Below, piece by piece: positions 61,829 to 64,000 of a DNA stretch of 64,000 bases. Made by a program: the position numbers and the translations under genes. Position 1 is the stretch's first letter; the number at the start of each line of letters is the position of its first letter. The stretch spans positions 62,001-126,000 of the forward strand of contig CP051141.1 in the NCBI GenBank assembly GCA_001592805.2, in the 5' to 3' direction. The stretch is from Peltaster fructicola. Taxonomy: Eukaryota > Ascomycota > Dothideomycetes. The notes under the pieces are model-generated. The model was not told the origin of the DNA, searched no databases, and saw only the letters and a list, made by a program, of their open reading frames with translations.

Positions 61829-64000
61829 TCAGAACCACCGCCGAGTGTCCATCTTCTCTCTCCTTCGATCAGGATCCAGTTCGTCTCTTGGACCGATAAA
61901 GTTGCAGGGTTGATCTCTGCCTTGACCATCCATATCGATATACACATCCATATCATGCAGCGTGGAGTTGATGTACAAGCTCGCTCGCACATGCACACCT
62001 TTGCGTTTCGCCTTCTCGCTGAGATGTGGTGCGAAGAGTGCGCTTACACACCTCGCAAGATTACTAGGCTCAAGCTCATCGAGACGCCGCTGCCATGAGC
62101 TGCGCTCCGCAGGATCCTGATCGACTATCATGAGCGCCGTCGAGGCTGGATCCTTCGAGGACCGCCAGTACTCGACGACTTCTGAGTCACGATAGTCGCC
62201 TTCATAGAGTGTGCTGATCCACAAACTCATGGTGAGTACCTCCAGATTGTCCATGTACTTGAGTCCTGCGAGCATGGGCGCTGTGATAGGCGTTGGCCTC
62301 AAGAGAACTGGCGCTCCGATAGATCCTATCAGCTTCAGCTCACGTAAGGTCCTACCAAAGTAGCCTGCGATAGTCGTGATCATTGGAGCAGCACCAGTCC
62401 AGCCGTAGGTCACGCTGAACTCTCCAGGTGTAGCGGGCGAGGAGAAGCCTAGTCTCCATACTGTATCCTTGTCTACTTCGTAAAGGTCACCTGCCAACTC
62501 TACAGGACCGACTTCATCCTCTAGATCTGCTGCGTTAACACCCCAAGTGTTACCTATCGAGCTGCTATTGCCAATCACACTGATACGCTGCAGTGGACAG
62601 CGGTAAAGTGCTCGTAAGATCTCTCGATGCTCATCGAGATCTGCATAGCCACAGACCTTGATGTGCTTGATGCTGGTCATTCGCGATACGAAGTGTTGGA
62701 TGAAAGAGCGTCTCAAGGCTCTCATAGCTAAGTCGATAGTTAGCGTCGAATCTGACATTGACGCTGGTCACTCACTCAGTTCTTCCTCAAGGTTACCTGG
62801 ACCTTCACCAGCGAAATCATCCACTCGAAGATCTGTCAGATGAATGGCAAGGTTGTCTATGATCTTCATCACTCGAGGAGTTGGCTTCCAATCGTCTGCA
62901 CCGTCAGAGTTGAAAAACCTGGTTATCGGCCATGCCAGACACTGCAATCTAGGATGTGCTTCCAAAAATGTCAAGGCCACTGAGTCTGCGTCAGTATCGT
63001 CTTGCCAGCTTATCCTTCTTCTGCTTTCGTCTGGCGAGTACCAGTTGCAGCGGTCCAAGAGATAGATGCCACGGGGTAGTTGCGTGCCGTCTGATTCGAA
63101 ATTGCGAACCTGAAACGCTCTGAGGAGTGGGAAACGTAGTCGGAAGATGGCATAAAAGGTGTACTGTCTCTCGAGCTCGCCATCGTCATGGTGTTGGGCC
63201 TGCTCAACTGATCCATCTTCGTGGCATTGCATGAAGAGCCAATCCAAGGTAAGACTAGTCAGTGTGAGATGACATTGCTCTAACAGATTGAGCAAGCAAG
63301 CAGCCGGTGTCGGTCGTTTCTCGAGAAAGATAGCGCACAAGTCTGGACTATACGCCTTTCTGTTAGCTGATACATCATGTTGAGCACTATAGCTGTCAGC
63401 AATGCTCTGGAGCAAGAATGGGAGAATACCACCTCAGAGTGTATGCCCATATCGCTCTCTGCTCATGGGACTCGATGCCCGCTTGCTGGACCGCTAGGGG
63501 TAACTCTGCTCGCTTCGAGATGTCCTCGAAAATGCAGTCGTCCAATCTATTTGAGATCTCAAACCATTCGGCAATGTTTGTCCTCAAGGCTTGCCCGTCG
63601 AGCGGCATCTTGATCGCTATTCGAGCAACTCCGCGTTCGTTCAGACCTTTAGGTATACCAGCGAGCGCCCACTCATCGACACCATCGATGCATCTCGGCT
63701 CTGTCCTGTGATGGATACGGTGACCGTAGTCTGGCGGGTGCAAGTGCAGTCGTCTAATGCGGAAACTCTCCAATCCACTGAAGTCTAGGATATCTGCGAG
63801 TCCATGTTTCTGGCCATGTAACTCGGCTTGCAGTGCCTCAGACACATGGCAGTCCTCGAGCCAAAGGCGTCTGACAGACACTGAGTTGTTCCTGCGTTGA
63901 TCGAATACTGATCTGACTAGTGATTCCGTAAGGCGTGCGTGACCACGCACGATCCGAAGTGTATGTATGTTCTTGAGACTGTCTACTGCCAGACGAACTA
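61829..64000 (-). CDS. LRR/F-box-like protein, 5' end beyond the window
   Basis: Three exons are seen (from at least 64000 to 63433, 63359-62776, 62727-61829; introns 73 and 48 nt). The frame is still open at 64000 (SLKNIHTLRIVRGHARLTES), so the start and any F-box lie outside. Leucine-rich segments recur (LTLTSLTLDWLF, IHLTDLRVDDF, LRELKLIGSIGAP, YMDNLEVLTMSLW). This is the usual make-up of the large F-box/LRR families of these fungi, but without the N-terminus the class is a guess. The visible part is about 683 residues and has no break. Confidence 0.65.

Noticed and set aside
1-64000. Search for transposons, viral relics, CRISPR arrays and further tRNA genes
   Set aside because: No terminal repeats, transposase or reverse-transcriptase motifs, direct-repeat arrays or second complete tRNA cloverleaf were found by eye.

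Overview
The window looks like nuclear DNA of a filamentous ascomycete, probably a Dothideomycete-like member of the Pezizomycotina. The evidence is compact genes with short GT-AG introns (39-66 nt) carrying CTAAC/CTGAC branch sites, HET-domain proteins, a CFEM protein, fungal NADPH-type nitrate reductase, P450nor and hydroxyquinol dioxygenase. All splice models were made by eye from reading frames, splice signals and family continuity; none was tested against transcripts or databases.

Left third (1-26 kb): a metallo-beta-lactamase-fold protein, a small secreted cysteine-rich protein, a secreted type B carboxylesterase, an unrecognised 526-residue protein, a CFEM protein with an Asn at the usual heme-Asp position, then about 4.4 kb without a convincing protein gene. 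At 14.9-15.05 kb sits the most unusual object: a tRNA-His(GUG) gene with an ordinary anticodon-loop intron and a second 51-nt insertion inside the T-loop that begins GTGAGT and ends CAG. Next are a membrane-anchored MaoC hotdog protein, a five-exon CALB-like lipase, coding-like fragments, an F-box/LRR-like gene with a frame break, a probably broken unknown gene, and a large HET-like protein.

Middle (26-40.8 kb): housekeeping genes dominate. They are SLU7 splicing factor, an ASH1-type SET methyltransferase, a mitochondrial helical-repeat membrane protein, a secreted alpha/beta hydrolase, a SnoaL-like protein, a HET-domain protein and a Vma22/CCDC115-like V-ATPase assembly factor.

Nitrogen block (40.9-48.8 kb): nitrate reductase (with a long charged low-complexity insert) is transcribed divergently from a CYP55/P450nor nitric oxide reductase, sharing about 650 bp with an inverted CCAAT pair. 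A copper amine oxidase follows P450nor on the same strand. Together they suggest nitrate assimilation, NO removal and amine-nitrogen scavenging side by side.

Right end (49-64 kb): a secreted orphan protein, hydroxyquinol/catechol 1,2-dioxygenase, mitochondrial ribosomal protein uL5m, a ubiquitin hydrolase ending in a polybasic tract and CaaX box, RAI1 decapping nuclease with an 11-nt microexon, an SDR, a protein with an NYN-like region and CCCH fingers, and an LRR/F-box-like gene cut by the right edge. I saw no transposon, viral relic or CRISPR array.
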